A DNA stretch of 64,000 bases from assembly GCF_009601505.1 (NCBI RefSeq), contig NZ_WITC01000136.1, forward strand, positions 1 to 64,000, in the 5' to 3' direction. Position numbers and translations under genes: made by a program. The notes below the pieces were generated by a model that saw nothing but the letters and a program-made list of their open reading frames with translations, was not told where the DNA came from and made no database searches. The stretch is from Sinorhizobium terangae (GTDB lineage: Bacteria; Pseudomonadota; Alphaproteobacteria; Rhizobiales; Rhizobiaceae). Shown here piece after piece: positions 43,827 to 52,309 of this stretch (its first letter is position 1; each line of letters begins with the position of its first letter).

Positions 43827-44599
43827 TGCGCGCTTCCGAAATGGCCGATGAACTGGCGAAAGGCGGGCGAGGCTCCGCCGCCGAACATCTCGTCCGGCGT
43901 GCCGCTGCTGTCGACCAGGCCTTCCTTCATGAAGACGACCCGGTTGGAGACATTGCGGGCAAAGCTCATCTCATGGGTTACGACCAGCATGGTCATCCCC
44001 TCCTCGGCGAGCGCACGCATGACGCGCAACACCTCACCGACGAGTTCCGGGTCGAGCGCCGAGGTCGGCTCGTCGAAAAGCATGACCTTCGGTTTCATCG
44101 CCAGCGCCCGGGCGATCGCGGCGCGCTGCTGCTGCCCGCCGGACAGGTGCGCAGGATAGGCATGGCGCTTGTCGGCAATGCCGACCTTCTCGAGCAACAC
44201 CTCGGCCTCGGCGATACATTCGGTGCGCGGGCGTTTGAGGACATGGACCGGTCCCTCGATCACGTTCTGCAAGATCGTCATGTGCGACCAGAGATTGAAG
44301 GACTGGAAGACCATGCCGAGCTCCGAGCGGATATGATCGACCTGCTTCTGGCTCGCGGGCCGGCTCGTGCCGCCCTTGTGAACCATTCGAACCTGCTCGC
44401 CATCAACCCAGATCTCTCCGTCGGTTGCCGTCTCCAACAGGTTGATGCAGCGCAGGAAGGTGGATTTTCCGGAGCCGGATGCCCCGAGCAGCGAGATGAC
44501 GTCGCCATCCTGGGCATCGAGGGAAATGCCGCGCAAGACCTCGTGGGTGCCGAAGCTTTTGCGGATGTTGCGTACGGAAAGTCGGGTGACGCCTGGCAT
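43823..44599 (-). CDS. Polar amino-acid ABC importer, ATP-binding subunit (HisP/GlnQ type)
   Basis: 258 aa: Walker [17 protein letters not shown]-loop [13 protein letters not shown], signature [20 protein letters not shown], Walker [22 protein letters not shown]-loop [12 protein letters not shown]. The insert between strands ([20 protein letters not shown]) is of the HisP/OccP type. It drives uptake through the two permeases upstream. ATGA overlap with the HAL-like gene ties import to catabolism. Confidence 0.93.
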   Translation of the reverse strand: MPGVTRLSVRNIRKSFGTHEVLRGISLDAQDGDVISLLGASGSGKSTFLRCINLLETATDGEIWVDGEQVRMVHKGGTSRPASQKQVDHIRSELGMVFQSFNLWSHMTILQNVIEGPVHVLKRPRTECIAEAEVLLEKVGIADKRHAYPAHLSGGQQQRAAIARALAMKPKVMLFDEPTSALDPELVGEVLRVMRALAEEGMTMLVVTHEMSFARNVSNRVVFMKEGLVDSSGTPDEMFGGGASPAFRQFIGHFGSAQ

Positions 44600-44626
44600 G
44601 GAAGCTCCAATCGTGTCGTTCAGCGC

Positions 44627-45331
44627 TCAGGCTTTCAGCGCCGGCGGGATCGCGCGGCGGTGTCGCGAGAGCGAATATTCAAGCAGTGACATCGCCTGCA
44701 GAATGATGAAGTTGAGAACGAGATAGATGATAGCCGCACAGAGAAACACTTCCATCGTGCGATAGGTCTGCGAGATCAGCCGCTGCGCCACGCCCGTTAC
44801 TTCCCATACGGTCACCAGGCTTGCGAGTGCCGTCGATTTCATCATCAGGACGATCTCGGTGGAATAGGCCGGCAGCGCGTGCCGAAAGGCGATCGGCGCG
44901 AGGATGCGACGCACGAGGAGCGCGCCGGACATGCCGATCGATCGCGCTGCCTCAATGTCGCGCGGGGAGACGGCGCGAATGCCGCCGCGGAAAATTTCAG
45001 CCGTATAGCCCGCGGTGCAGAGCGCCAGCGAGAGGACCGCGCAGACAAAGGGTTCGCGCAGGAACGGCCACAGGAACGAATAGCGGATGAAGCCGAACTG
45101 GCCGAGTCCGTAGAAGACAAGAAACATCTGGATCAACAGCGGCGAGCCGCGAAAGACGAAAATGTATCCCTTGGCGACGGATGCGAGCACAGGGTTGCCG
45201 CCGACACGCATCCAGACGATCAGAAGCGCCAGAATGCCGCCGGAGAAGATCGAAAGGGAAAACAGTGCCAAGGTCATCGGAACGGCCTTGAGCAGCGTGG
45301 TCATCGTTTGGGTGAGAAAGGCAAAATCCAT
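44627..45331 (-). CDS. Polar amino-acid ABC importer permease (HisM type)
   Basis: 234-aa inner-membrane protein with ~5 helices. The N-terminal half has VFRGSPLLIQMFLVFYGLGQ, the family signature; SPRDIEAARSIGMSGALLVR is the coupling loop; LPAYSTEIVLMMKSTALASL follows. It pairs with the HisQ-type gene 9 bases upstream. Confidence 0.92.
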   Translation of the reverse strand: MDFAFLTQTMTTLLKAVPMTLALFSLSIFSGGILALLIVWMRVGGNPVLASVAKGYIFVFRGSPLLIQMFLVFYGLGQFGFIRYSFLWPFLREPFVCAVLSLALCTAGYTAEIFRGGIRAVSPRDIEAARSIGMSGALLVRRILAPIAFRHALPAYSTEIVLMMKSTALASLVTVWEVTGVAQRLISQTYRTMEVFLCAAIIYLVLNFIILQAMSLLEYSLSRHRRAIPPALKA

Positions 45332-45340
45332 GGTACTATC

Positions 45341-46066
45341 TCACGCCTTGCCCATGGCCGCCGCCGGCATGCTCCGATTGGCGCGCCGTTCGGCGCCGTT
45401 GAAGACGCGGTCCGAGAGGCTCGTCAGAATGAGATAGAGACCGCCGCCCACGATGAAGAACAGGAAGTATTGTCGCGTCGAACCGGCGGCAACCTGGCTG
45501 GTGCGCATCAACTCAGCAAGGCCCGTCACCGAGATCAGCGCCGAGTCCTTGAGGCTGAGCTGCCAGACGTTGCCGAGACCCGGAATGGCGAAACGCAGTA
45601 CCTGCGGGATGATGATCCGGCGAAACCGGAGACCCCGGCGCATGCCGATGGCCGATGCCGCCTCCAGTTCGCCCTTGGAAATGGCGAGGTAGGCACCGCG
45701 GAAGACTTCCGCCTGATAGGCACCGGAGATGATGCCGACGGCCAGCGCGCCGGCCAGGAAAGAAGGCAGTCCGAGGAAGCCTTCATAGCCCATCGACTGA
45801 CTGATCGCCGTGACAGCCGTAGAGCCCCCGAAATAGATGAGATAGATAATGAGCAACTCCGGCACGCCGCGAAACACCGTCGTGTAAAGGCTGCCAAGCG
45901 CAACAAGAAACGCGTTGCCGGAGAGCTTTGCGGCGGCGATGACAGAACCGAGCACGGCTCCTATTGCGAGCGCACTTGCAGTCACGCAGAGGGTCATCAG
46001 CGCGCCGAGCAGAAGGAGTGCGCCCCATCCGGTCGTGCCGAAACCAATTAGTTCCAGTGTTGCCAT
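45341..46066 (-). CDS. Polar amino-acid ABC importer permease (HisQ type)
   Basis: 241 aa, ~5 helices: YTTVFRGVPELLIIYLIYFG signature, SKGELEAASAIGMRRGLRFR coupling loop, PGLGNVWQLSLKDSALISVT. The start follows GGGGAA. Forms the membrane channel with the HisM-type protein. It lies 97 bases after the binding-protein gene. Confidence 0.92.
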   Translation of the reverse strand: MATLELIGFGTTGWGALLLLGALMTLCVTASALAIGAVLGSVIAAAKLSGNAFLVALGSLYTTVFRGVPELLIIYLIYFGGSTAVTAISQSMGYEGFLGLPSFLAGALAVGIISGAYQAEVFRGAYLAISKGELEAASAIGMRRGLRFRRIIIPQVLRFAIPGLGNVWQLSLKDSALISVTGLAELMRTSQVAAGSTRQYFLFFIVGGGLYLILTSLSDRVFNGAERRANRSMPAAAMGKA

Positions 46067-46163
46067 ATCAAGTTCCCCGCCCCACCGCCTTCTCGGCGAT
46101 ATCAGAACAGCAAGCGGTCCCCGGCATCGAGCCTGGAGACCGCCCTTTCGGCCCGCGCGGGCG

Positions 46164-47006
46164 TCAATTCTGCGGGCTGACGTCGACCTTAAACCACTTC
46201 ATCGACAGGTTCTTCACGGTACCGTCGGCGAGCGCGGACTTGATCGCTTCGTTGAACTTGTCGCGCAGGTCTGTATCGGCCTGACGGATGCCGAGGCCCT
46301 CACCCTCACCCCAAATCGGGCCTACGATTTCCGGGCCAGTAAAGGCCAGGCTATCGTTTGCGGACTGGAAGGCATTGGCGAAATAGACGGCGTCATCGAA
46401 ACCGAGATCGATGCGGCCGGTCTGGAGATCGAGGTCGCGGTCTGCACCGGTCTTGTACTCGCGCACCTCTGCGATGTCGCCGAAATTGTCATAAATGAAC
46501 TTGGCGTAAACGGTGGCTGCCTGAATGCCGATGGTCTTGCCCTTGAAGGCTTCTTTCAACGCTTCGACCTCTTTAACGCCGGTCTGGCCGGGCGTCATCT
46601 TGATTGTCGCGCCGGTGCCGGCCGCGTTTGCCAGCGGGCTGTCTTTAGCGGTTGCGAAGGCCGCCGGCGTCGCAGCGTAGGGAATAGTGAAGTCGATGAC
46701 CTTCTTGCGGTCCTCGGTGATCGACAGGGCGTCCATGATGACATCGAACTTGCCGGCATTAAGAGCCGGGATCATGCCATCCCAGTCGGAGGCGACGAGC
46801 GTGCACTCGATCTTGGCCCGCTCGCACAGCACCTTGGCAAGTTCCGGCTCGAAGCCGCCCAGCGTGCCGTCGGCATTGGTCATGTTCCAGGGCGCATAGG
46901 CGCCCTCAAGCGTAATCGTGGCAGCCTTCCAGTCTTTAGCAGCAACAGGAGCGGCGAAAGTCGAAAGCGCAAAAGCGCTGGCAAGAACAAGCTTGCTGAA
47001 GTTCAT
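46164..47006 (-). CDS. Polar amino-acid ABC importer, periplasmic binding protein
   Basis: 280-aa family 3 solute-binding protein. Signal peptide MNFSKLVLASAFALSTFAAP ends near VAA-KD. The mature protein has ITLEGAYAPWNMTNADGTLG, IPALNAGKFDVIMDALSITE and KVIDFTIPYAATPAAF, as in lysine/arginine/ornithine/histidine binders. First gene of the operon with the two permeases, ATPase, HAL-like lyase and oxidase. The divergent HutC-type regulator starts 180 bases away. Confidence 0.93.
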   Translation of the reverse strand: MNFSKLVLASAFALSTFAAPVAAKDWKAATITLEGAYAPWNMTNADGTLGGFEPELAKVLCERAKIECTLVASDWDGMIPALNAGKFDVIMDALSITEDRKKVIDFTIPYAATPAAFATAKDSPLANAAGTGATIKMTPGQTGVKEVEALKEAFKGKTIGIQAATVYAKFIYDNFGDIAEVREYKTGADRDLDLQTGRIDLGFDDAVYFANAFQSANDSLAFTGPEIVGPIWGEGEGLGIRQADTDLRDKFNEAIKSALADGTVKNLSMKWFKVDVSPQN

Positions 47007-47186
47007 CGGTGAGTTCTCCTCTGAGGTTACGATTGGCCTTGCGGCCCGACGCCAGTCTCCGCCGGCTTGCCCGACACCAGCTCTGTTGGCCGTGTGTCGA
47101 GGTTGGTGTTATGCAAGAGGAAAGTCGATTTAATCGAGCGGATTCCGCCGTCGCAAAAGGAAAAGGCATTGAAGCATCCAATCGAG

Positions 47187-47915
47187 ATGAAGCGGGACAA
47201 CGATACCGCACCGCTTTACGCCGGTGTGAAGCAGATGATCCTTGACCGCATCCACAGTGGCGAGTGGCCTCCCAGGCATCGCGTGCCTTCCGAGAACGAA
47301 TTGGTGACTGAACTCGGCGTCAGCAAGATGACCGCTAACCGCGCGCTGCGTGAACTTGCAAACGAGGGTGAACTGGTCCGCATTCAGGGCGTCGGCTCCT
47401 TTGTTGCCGAGCGTAAGGGTTACTCGGCCCTGTTTGAAGTGCGCAACATCGCCGACGAAATTGCCGAGCGTGGCCATACGCACGAGGCCTCCGTTGTAAT
47501 TCTCGCCCAGGAAGCTGCTTCTCCCGAAACCGCGGACGCGCTCGATTTAGCGATCGGCGCAGCGGTGTTCCACTCGCTGATTGTTCACAGCGAAAACGGC
47601 GTGCCGGTGCAGATAGAAGATCGCTTCGTTAATCCGGCGGCGGCTCCCGACTATCTCGCGCAGGAGTTCTCCTCAATCACGCCGAACGCCTATCTCACGG
47701 CTGCAGCCCCGCTTAGCGGTTCTGAGCACATCGTCGAGGCGGCAATGCCGCAGTCCTGGGAATGCAAGCTGCTGTCAATTCTCAAGAGCGAGCCGTGTCT
47801 CGCAATACGCCGCCGGACATGGTCGGGACGACACGTCGTCTCCACCGCCCGCCTCATCTACCCCGGTCACCGCTATCGACTGGAGGCACGCACGGGCAAG
47901 ATGTTTGAGGAATAG
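47187..47915 (+). CDS. GntR/HutC-family transcriptional regulator
   Basis: 242 aa with an N-terminal GntR winged helix (YAGVKQMILDRIHSGEWPPR, VPSENELVTELGVSKMTANR, IQGVGSFVAERKG) and a C-terminal UTRA ligand domain (LFEVRNIADEIAERGHTHEA, RRTWSGRHVVSTARLIYPG). The ATG at 47187 gives the normal HutC start MKRDNDTAPLYAGVKQ; an upstream in-frame start would add 40 unlikely residues. Classical HutC senses urocanate and represses histidine catabolism; here it is divergent from the HAL-like operon and probably senses the product of that lyase. Confidence 0.88.
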   Translation: MKRDNDTAPLYAGVKQMILDRIHSGEWPPRHRVPSENELVTELGVSKMTANRALRELANEGELVRIQGVGSFVAERKGYSALFEVRNIADEIAERGHTHEASVVILAQEAASPETADALDLAIGAAVFHSLIVHSENGVPVQIEDRFVNPAAAPDYLAQEFSSITPNAYLTAAAPLSGSEHIVEAAMPQSWECKLLSILKSEPCLAIRRRTWSGRHVVSTARLIYPGHRYRLEARTGKMFEE

Positions 47916-48040
47916 GGCCATCTTGTATATGGAACCACGGTAGTGATTGCGGCTATCGCTTGGCAGATGGGTGGTTGCCTCCTCACGTTGAACGGGATTG
48001 AACCAAAGCACCAATCACCCACGGCGTTATTGGCGATCCT

Positions 48041-48073
48041 GTTGATTAACGCAAAGCCGCTTCGCTAATCAAC
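48041..48073. terminator. Hairpin between convergent regulator and binding-protein genes
   Basis: GTTGATTA (48041-48048) pairs with TAATCAAC (48066-48073); between them GCAAAGC and GCTTCGC extend the stem with one mismatch each side. The hairpin lies in the 237-base gap between a plus-strand and a minus-strand gene, both pointing at it, so it probably ends both transcripts. Confidence 0.65.
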
Positions 48074-48152
48074 GCGACGTGCGTTAACGCGCCGCGCAGA
48101 CACCGCGCATTCCGACGAATACGCGGCTCTTGCGCCCCACCGCAGAAATGCC

Positions 48153-49007
48153 TTATTGCGGCGTCAGGTCGAAGCCGAACCACTTTTCCGAAAGGCTTTT
48201 AATCGTGCCGTCCGCCTTCGCCGCGGTGATGGCGTCGTCGAACATCGCCTGCAGGTCGGTGTCGCTCTTGCGCAGCCCGACGGAGCTGCCGGCACCGAGA
48301 AAGCCGCCCTGGAAGCGCGGTCCGACGATGGTCATGTCGGCATTCGCAGGCTTTTCGACCGCGGTTTTCAGGTAACCCATCGAGGCCATGACAAGATCGA
48401 CCCGGCCGGCGACCAGATCGAGATCGTGCTGTTCAGTCGTCTTGTATTCGCGGACTTCGACGACTTCTTTAAGATACTCGTCGATGAAGCGCGCCGCGAT
48501 CGAAGCGCTCTGGACGCCGATCGTCTTGCCTTCGACAAGCGGCTTCAGCTCTTCGACGGCCTTGCGGGCACCCGCCTCGTTGGACGCCAGCGAGAAGAGT
48601 TCGCCTTTCATCGGCAACGTTTCAAGCTCGCTGCCCTTGAGCGTCGCGAAAGCTTGGCCGGTGCTGCCGTAGGAGATGGAAAAGTTGATAACTTCCTTGC
48701 GCTTTTCCGTCGCCGACATGCCTGCCATGATGGCGTCGAACTTACCGGCATTGAGAGCTGGGATCATCCCGTCGAAGGCCTGCGGAATGATGGTGCATTC
48801 CACCTTCATGTGATCGCAGAGATATTTGCTGAGCTCGATCTCGTAGCCGTCCAACGTGCCGTCCGCCTTGGTGAGGTTATAGGGCGGGAAGGCGCCTTCG
48901 GTGGCAATAGTGATCTTCGTCCACTTCTTTTCCTCCGCCTGTGCCGTCGTGGCGAGAAGCCCCGTGGCAACGGCGAGGGCCGCCAGGATCGCGGTCGTTT
49001 TCTGCAT
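48153..49007 (-). CDS. Polar amino-acid ABC importer, second binding protein
   Basis: 284-aa family 3 binding protein. Signal peptide MQKTTAILAALAVATGLLAT, cleavage near AQA-EE. TIATEGAFPPYNLTKADGTL, IPALNAGKFDAIMAGMSATE and DLVAGRVDLVMASMGYL are typical of basic/opine amino-acid binders. It is the last gene of the operon, 57 bases after the ATPase gene, while a different binding protein lies at the head of the permease genes. The two probably give the one transporter two ligands. Confidence 0.92.
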   Translation of the reverse strand: MQKTTAILAALAVATGLLATTAQAEEKKWTKITIATEGAFPPYNLTKADGTLDGYEIELSKYLCDHMKVECTIIPQAFDGMIPALNAGKFDAIMAGMSATEKRKEVINFSISYGSTGQAFATLKGSELETLPMKGELFSLASNEAGARKAVEELKPLVEGKTIGVQSASIAARFIDEYLKEVVEVREYKTTEQHDLDLVAGRVDLVMASMGYLKTAVEKPANADMTIVGPRFQGGFLGAGSSVGLRKSDTDLQAMFDDAITAAKADGTIKSLSEKWFGFDLTPQ

Positions 49008-49064
49008 TTCGGTATTCCCCTTTTTGCTGTGGTGGTTGTTTGGTTCTTTCAGGAGGTCATTCGC

Positions 49065-49841
49065 CTAATTGCTGATGAACTGCCGGAAACGTTCGGATTT
49101 CGAGCTGGTGAAGACGTTATGAGGCGCGCCCTCCTCCTCAATCGCGCCCTTGTGCAGGAAGACGACGCGGCTCGATACATCGCGGGCGAAGCCCATCTCG
49201 TGGGTCACGACCAGCATCGTTCTGCCTTCTTCGGCGAGCCCGCGCATGACGCGCAGCACCTCGCCGACGAGTTCCGGATCGAGTGCGGAGGTCGGCTCGT
49301 CGAAAAGCATCGCCTTCGGCCGCATGGCGAGCGCACGGGCAATCGCTGCACGCTGCTGCTGGCCGCCGGAAAGATGAGCGGGGTAGTGGTTGCGCTTGTC
49401 GGCGATGCCAACCTTGGCAAGCAGCGCCTCCGCCTCGTCGATCGCTTCCCTGCGCGGCCGCTTCAGCACATGGACGGGCGCCTCGATAACGTTCTCCAGC
49501 ACCGTCTTGTGGGACCAGAGATTGAAGCTCTGGAAGACCATGCCAAGCTCGGAGCGGATGCGGTCGACCTGCTTCCGGTCGGCAGGCCGGCTTTTGCCGC
49601 CGCCCGCCGCCTTGAGGCGGATCGTCTCGCCGGCCACCGCGATGGAGCCGGAATCCGGCACCTCCAGCATGTTGATGCAGCGCAAGAGCGTCGATTTTCC
49701 CGAACCCGACGAGCCGAGGATCGAGATCACCTCGCCCTCATGCGCGTCGATCGATATCCCTTTCAGTACCTCGACCGGGCCGAAGCTCTTGTGCAGATCC
49801 CGGACACTGATGGCGAAGAACGGAGCGGCTTTTGCGGACAT
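49065..49841 (-). CDS. Polar amino-acid ABC importer, ATP-binding subunit
   Basis: 258 aa: Walker [17 protein letters not shown]-loop [13 protein letters not shown], signature [20 protein letters not shown], Walker [33 protein letters not shown]. It closely resembles the ATPase at 43823-44599, indicating duplication of the system. The ATG at 49841 lies 2 bases after the permease stop; the longer upstream frame only shadows the permease. Confidence 0.93.
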   Translation of the reverse strand: MSAKAAPFFAISVRDLHKSFGPVEVLKGISIDAHEGEVISILGSSGSGKSTLLRCINMLEVPDSGSIAVAGETIRLKAAGGGKSRPADRKQVDRIRSELGMVFQSFNLWSHKTVLENVIEAPVHVLKRPRREAIDEAEALLAKVGIADKRNHYPAHLSGGQQQRAAIARALAMRPKAMLFDEPTSALDPELVGEVLRVMRGLAEEGRTMLVVTHEMGFARDVSSRVVFLHKGAIEEEGAPHNVFTSSKSERFRQFISN

Positions 49842-49843
49842 GT

Positions 49844-50566
49844 TCAATGGGATTCTCCCTTCAGCCTGCCGGTCATCGGCAGCGGCTGGCGCTGATGCGG
49901 GCTCAACTGGTACTCGACGAAGGCGATGAGCCGGGTGAGCAGGAAATTGATGGTGAGATAGATGGCGCCGGCGACGACGAAGACCTCGATCACCCGGAAG
50001 GTTTCGGAAATGATCTTGGCGGCAACCCCGGTGATTTCCATGAGCGTGATGATCGAGGCGAGCGAGGTCGCCTTCACCATAGAGATCATCTCGTTGCCGT
50101 AGCCGGGCAGTGCCTGGCGGATGGCAAGCGGCATGACGATGCGGCGGAAGATCATGAAACGCGGCATGCCGCAGGCGCGCGCGGCCTCGACCTGCCCGTG
50201 CGGCACTGAAAGCAAGCCGCCGCGAATGATCTCGCTCGCATAGGCCGCGGTGTTCAGCATCAGGGCAAGCACGGCACACCAATAGGGCTCGCGCAGCACC
50301 GGCCAAAAGATGCTGTGCCTGACCGCGCCAAACTGGCTAAGACCGTAGTAGATCAGGAAGATCTGGACGAGCAGCGGAGTTCCGCGAAAAATGAACACGT
50401 AGAGGCGCGCGAACCAGTCGAACAGGAGGATGCCGGAGAGGCGCGCGAGCGCCAGAGCAAGAGCGAGAACCGCACCGAGAGCGATCGCCGTTATTGCGAG
50501 CTCAAGCGTGAGCGGCAGGGCCGAGAGCAGGCTTATCAGCGTTTCCGCGGCAAAGGCGATATCCAT
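49844..50566 (-). CDS. Polar amino-acid ABC importer permease (HisM type)
   Basis: 240 aa, ~5 helices: [20 protein letters not shown] signature, [20 protein letters not shown] coupling loop, [20 protein letters not shown]. The ATG at 50566 overlaps the previous stop by one base (TGATG). The C-terminus is polar ([17 protein letters not shown]). Confidence 0.92.
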   Translation of the reverse strand: MDIAFAAETLISLLSALPLTLELAITAIALGAVLALALALARLSGILLFDWFARLYVFIFRGTPLLVQIFLIYYGLSQFGAVRHSIFWPVLREPYWCAVLALMLNTAAYASEIIRGGLLSVPHGQVEAARACGMPRFMIFRRIVMPLAIRQALPGYGNEMISMVKATSLASIITLMEITGVAAKIISETFRVIEVFVVAGAIYLTINFLLTRLIAFVEYQLSPHQRQPLPMTGRLKGESH

Positions 50567-51285
50567 CAACCCCTCCTGACGCCGCGCGAGAACCAGCGTT
50601 CCGAGGCATTGAGGAAGAGGCCGGAAACGGTGGAAATCGCGAGATAGATCATCGCGGCGATGAAATAGAAATCGAAAGGCAGACTGGTCGATCCGGCGCC
50701 GATTTGGGCTTGGCGCAGAAGCTCGACGACGCCGGTGACCGAAACGAGCGCCGACTCTTTCAGCACCACCTGCCAGACATTGCCGAGTCCGGGCAGCGCG
50801 TGGCGCAGCGTCAGCGGCGCGGTGATGCGGCGGAACTTGAGCACGCGGCCCATACCGCAGGCGGTCGCCGCCTCCAGTTCGCCCGGATGGACGGCACGGA
50901 AAGCGCCACGGAAAACCTCCGTCTGCTGGGCACCGGAGGTCAAGCCGACCGCAAGCGCACCAGCGAGAAAGCCCGGAAAGCTGACGAAGCCCTCGGCGCC
51001 GAAGAACTGCCCGACCGCCGTCACGACGGCGCTGCCGCCGAAATAGAAAAGGTAGATGACGAGCAGATCCGGAATGCCGCGCAAGATCGTCGTATAGGCA
51101 TCGGCGAACATCCGGAGGAACCGGCCGCCGGATATCTTCGCCCACGCGCCGAGGGTACCGATGACGCTGCCGATCGCAAAGCCGGCAAGCGCGATCAGGA
51201 TCGTCATCCACGCGCCCGCGGCAAGCGCGTGACCCCACCCGTCAGGCCCGAAACTGATGATGTCGAGGAAACCGGGATTACTCAT
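50566..51285 (-). CDS. Polar amino-acid ABC importer permease (HisQ type)
   Basis: 239 aa: DAYTTILRGIPDLLVIYLFY signature, HPGELEAATACGMGRVLKFR coupling loop, PGLGNVWQVVLKESALVSVT. It starts MSNPGFLDIISFGPDGWGHA. It follows the first binding protein by 110 bases in a seven-gene minus-strand operon. Confidence 0.92.
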   Translation of the reverse strand: MSNPGFLDIISFGPDGWGHALAAGAWMTILIALAGFAIGSVIGTLGAWAKISGGRFLRMFADAYTTILRGIPDLLVIYLFYFGGSAVVTAVGQFFGAEGFVSFPGFLAGALAVGLTSGAQQTEVFRGAFRAVHPGELEAATACGMGRVLKFRRITAPLTLRHALPGLGNVWQVVLKESALVSVTGVVELLRQAQIGAGSTSLPFDFYFIAAMIYLAISTVSGLFLNASERWFSRGVRRG

Positions 51286-51395
51286 GGAGACGATGGTCCT
51301 TGGCCAAGCGCTCCGAGGACTGACTCGCTGTTCATGGCTGGATGTCCGTCGAGTGGTGCCGGACGGGCCTTGCGGCCCGCCCTACCAGTCCGTTG

Positions 51396-52241
51396 TTAGA
51401 ACGAGGGCGTAAGATCGAGCTTGCTCCATTTTTCGGAGAGCGCACGAATAACGCCGTCAGCCGCTGCGGCCTTGATCGCGTCGTCGAACCTCGCCTTCAA
51501 CTCAGCCTCCCCCTTGCGCATGCCCATCGCCACTTCCGTTGCCAACATCGCGCCCTTGACCAAAGGTCCGGTCATGGCGAGGTCCTCGTTGCCGGGCTTG
51601 GCGAGCATCGACGTTCCATAGACGCCGCTGTCGAACCCGGCATCGATGCGCCCAGCCTTGAGGTCGAGATCGCGTTCGCCGGAGTTCTTGTAGGCGCGCA
51701 CCGTGACGGTGTCGCCGAAATAGGCGTTGATGAGCTGTTCCTGGCTGGTCGACTGCACAACGCCGACGGTCTTGCCGTCGAGCGCTTCGCCGATCGTCTT
51801 CATGACCGGATCGGCCTTCGCCTTGTCGTTGAGATTAAGGCGCTCGCCGGTCATCGGCAACTCGGTGACCGGTCCGTTCTTGGCAATCAGGAAAGTCGCG
51901 ACACCGCTCGCATAGGGGATGGTGAAGTCGACGACCTGCTTGCGCTTCTCATTGATGCCGAGCGTCATGATGAGATCGAACTTGCCGGCGTTGAGACTGG
52001 GGATGAGGCTGGTCCATTCGCCCGTCATCAACTCGCATTCCACCTTGGCGCGGGCACAAACATCCTTGATCAAATCGACGTCGAATCCGGTGAGCTGGCC
52101 CTGGGAATCGAGCGCATTCCATGGCGGGAAGGCGCCTTCGATCCCGACCCGGACATGCGTCCAGTCCTTGGCCAGCGCCGACGTGGCGGTCAAGGAAAGG
52201 CCGGCCATGAAAATGGCGGCGACAAATCTGCTTCGTTTCAT
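51396..52241 (-). CDS. Polar amino-acid ABC importer, first binding protein
   Basis: 281-aa family 3 binding protein. Signal peptide MKRSRFVAAIFMAGLSLTAT, cleavage near ALA-KD. VGIEGAFPPWNALDSQGQLT, IPSLNAGKFDLIMTLGINEK and LKAGRIDAGFDSGVYG are visible. It lies between the hydrolase genes and the permeases. Only partly similar to the binding protein at 48153, so it probably has a different ligand. Confidence 0.92.
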   Translation of the reverse strand: MKRSRFVAAIFMAGLSLTATSALAKDWTHVRVGIEGAFPPWNALDSQGQLTGFDVDLIKDVCARAKVECELMTGEWTSLIPSLNAGKFDLIMTLGINEKRKQVVDFTIPYASGVATFLIAKNGPVTELPMTGERLNLNDKAKADPVMKTIGEALDGKTVGVVQSTSQEQLINAYFGDTVTVRAYKNSGERDLDLKAGRIDAGFDSGVYGTSMLAKPGNEDLAMTGPLVKGAMLATEVAMGMRKGEAELKARFDDAIKAAAADGVIRALSEKWSKLDLTPSF

Positions 52242-52309
52242 GTTTCAGTTCCCTTCTTTTTGCCGGGCCTTTTTGGTGGCCGGCTTTGCGATTGATCGAT
52301 CCGCGCCTT

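Noticed and set aside
47923-47930. TTGTATAT resembling half of a HutC operator
   Set aside because: It lies downstream of the HutC-type gene, has no matching second half and is not in a promoter region.
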